From Acidimicrobiaceae bacterium (GTDB lineage: Bacteria > Actinomycetota > Acidimicrobiia > Acidimicrobiales > UBA10347), in the NCBI GenBank assembly GCA_003485885.1, contig DNHM01000294.1:8517-15936 (forward strand): a stretch of 7,420 nucleotides of DNA, given 5' to 3'. Below are positions 6,367 through 7,420 of this stretch, one piece after another (within the stretch, counting starts at the first letter, position 1; each line of letters starts with the position of its first letter). The position numbers and the translations under genes were made by a program. The notes below the pieces were generated by a model. It saw only the letters and a list, made by a program, of their open reading frames with translations. It had not been told where the DNA came from and searched no databases.

Positions 6367-7420
6367 TCAGTTCCCTGGCTCGTGTAGTCCGAAGATGAAG
6401 TCAGGATCACCCGGTGTCCACGAGTTATCTATCTGCGATCGTCGACCGATGTCGCGGGTGCGGTCGAGCAGCTGTTTGCCGAGCTTCAGCTGACTGACCT
6501 GCCAGTCCGCCAGCGCCTCGGGCACGGACGACGCACGGTCAAGACACGATGCCAAGACCCACCCGTCCTCGGCTGCCTTGGCCGTGCCTGCAGCTGCGTG
6601 TGGGCGCACAGCAAACGCTGCATCCCCCAACAAACAGACCCGACCGAACGACATCTGCTCGACTTCAATGTCGTACACGACCTGCACAAACAGGTCCTGC
6701 ACCGACTCGACCACCTGGGCGATGGGCGGCGGGAGCCGGGCCGCTGCGTGAGCTCGCACCTCGGCATCGTGATGGGCGCTGACCGTGCCCGGCGGCAGGG
6801 ACAAGTCCCGAAGCCGGCCGTTGCGGTCGGTCATCAGATCGGTGAACTCGCCGCCCGGCGAATAGTTCCGGTACCACACGAAGTTGATCAGCCTGTCGCC
6901 CGGTTCCACGGACCCATCGATCCCAGGAATCGGATACACCAGGATGTGGCTGTTCGCATACACGTAGTAGGTAATGGCGTCGACGAAACGAGCAGCAACC
7001 GCCGGTGGTAGATCAGCCTCGGGCACCATGCCTCGCCATGCCACATACCCGGCGTACCCCTGATCGGCCTGGGGTTGCAGCGCGGCCCGACCCGTGGAAC
7101 CCACACCGTCAGCGCATACCAGCAGATCAACCTCCGCCGAAGGCTGATCGCCGAAGTGGACCACGACTCGATCGTCGTTCTGCTCGAACGAGGTCATGTC
7201 GTGGGCCAACAGATACCGCTCGGTACCCCAGTGATTCATCAGTTGGCGATACACCGCGTTCCAGGAACTGAACAGATACCGATGATCACTGTCGTGCGCG
7301 ATACTGCCGTCGCGGTGCAGGTACCGGATGTGATCGGTAGTGATGCTCACATCGTCGAGCGCGACATCGGTGCGTTCGACCAGGTAACGGTATGTCGCCT
7401 CGAGGAAGCCGATCCCTGCA
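6367..7420 (-). CDS. FAD-dependent monooxygenase resembling 2,6-dihydroxypyridine 3-monooxygenase, 5' end outside window
   Basis: The frame is open from the right edge to TGA 6369-6367, giving 350 visible residues beginning AGIGFLEATYRYL. A GTG at 7350 is internal: family resemblance continues upstream of it. The protein aligns by eye along its length with the 2,6-dihydroxypyridine 3-hydroxylase (DhpH) of nicotine-degrading Arthrobacter. Shared blocks are CADGVGS (Asp codon 7108-7110), GYAGYVAWRG, SHILVYPIPG, INFVWYRNY, FTDLMTD, GRVCLLGDAAFAVRPHAAAG (flavin-binding GD motif, Asp codon 6622-6624), AKAAEDG and a final GDPDFIFGL. Family length is about 380-400 residues, so some 45 residues, including the N-terminal GxGxxG dinucleotide fold, lie beyond the window. 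Such class A flavoproteins use NAD(P)H and O2 to hydroxylate aromatic or N-heteroaromatic rings in the cytoplasm. The true substrate cannot be read from sequence, and pyridine or nicotinate catabolism is only suggested. It is the upstream member of a pair with the DUF3500 gene. Confidence 0.9.
   Translation of the reverse strand, partial: AGIGFLEATYRYLVERTDVALDDVSITTDHIRYLHRDGSIAHDSDHRYLFSSWNAVYRQLMNHWGTERYLLAHDMTSFEQNDDRVVVHFGDQPSAEVDLLVCADGVGSTGRAALQPQADQGYAGYVAWRGMVPEADLPPAVAARFVDAITYYVYANSHILVYPIPGIDGSVEPGDRLINFVWYRNYSPGGEFTDLMTDRNGRLRDLSLPPGTVSAHHDAEVRAHAAARLPPPIAQVVESVQDLFVQVVYDIEVEQMSFGRVCLLGDAAFAVRPHAAAGTAKAAEDGWVLASCLDRASSVPEALADWQVSQLKLGKQLLDRTRDIGRRSQIDNSWTPGDPDFIFGLHEPGN
6371..6376 (-). 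promoter_or_regulatory. Ribosome-binding site deciding the DUF3500 start
   Basis: On the minus strand AGGGAA is followed by CTGAC and then ATG 6365-6363, so the spacer is five bases. The site sits inside the last codons of the upstream monooxygenase gene, whose TGA (6369-6367) lies between it and the ATG. This supports ATG 6365 over the upstream ATG 6410 and suggests translational coupling. Confidence 0.6.

Noticed and set aside
6366..6410. Upstream ATG at 6410 as the DUF3500 start
   Set aside because: It would add 15 residues outside the family pattern and overlap the monooxygenase end. ATG 6365 has a well-placed AGGGAA and sits directly after the upstream stop.
7348..7350. GTG at 7350 as the start of the flavin monooxygenase
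   Set aside because: The same frame is open to the window edge and encodes AGIGFLEATYRYL, which matches the conserved region after the N-terminal dinucleotide fold. The gene therefore begins outside the window.

Overview
The window is high-GC DNA (clearly above 60% G+C by eye), with strong codon bias toward G/C third positions and tightly packed genes. It most resembles a chromosomal segment of an actinobacterium. The SCO6745-family gene is a typically actinobacterial family, and the weak or absent Shine-Dalgarno sequences fit that group. An Acidimicrobiia-type organism is a guess from protein flavour only. I see no insertion sequence, phage gene, tRNA, rRNA or CRISPR array.

Layout. Positions 1-1341 (+) hold the 3' three quarters of an IlvD/Edd dehydratase, most likely dihydroxy-acid dehydratase of branched-chain amino-acid synthesis. 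Positions 1424-2181 (+) hold an SCO6745-family gene split by an apparent one-base deletion near 1747, so the product appears in two frames. Positions 2237-2641 (+) encode a small SnoaL/NTF2-like protein. Positions 2642-2988 have no gene I can support, but carry several inverted repeats, a T-run and a weak promoter candidate. Positions 2989-5184 (+) encode a 731-residue SNF2-family helicase/ATPase with an N-terminal extension containing a helix-hairpin-helix motif. After a 38-bp convergent gap, the minus strand carries a two-gene unit. It is read from the right edge: first a 5'-truncated FAD monooxygenase resembling 2,6-dihydroxypyridine 3-monooxygenase (7420-6367), then one base later a DUF3500 protein (6365-5223).

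How the genes relate. The plus-strand genes look like separate functions lying in one direction, not a pathway. The minus-strand pair is the best functional unit. Its genes are separated by one base, and a good ribosome-binding site for the second lies inside the end of the first. The uncharacterised DUF3500 protein, with conserved His-rich motifs, may therefore act in the same catabolic step or pathway as the flavin hydroxylase. That pair is the most promising lead here. I do not see an evident new defence or mobile system; the SNF2 protein stands alone, without recognisable restriction or defence partners in view.
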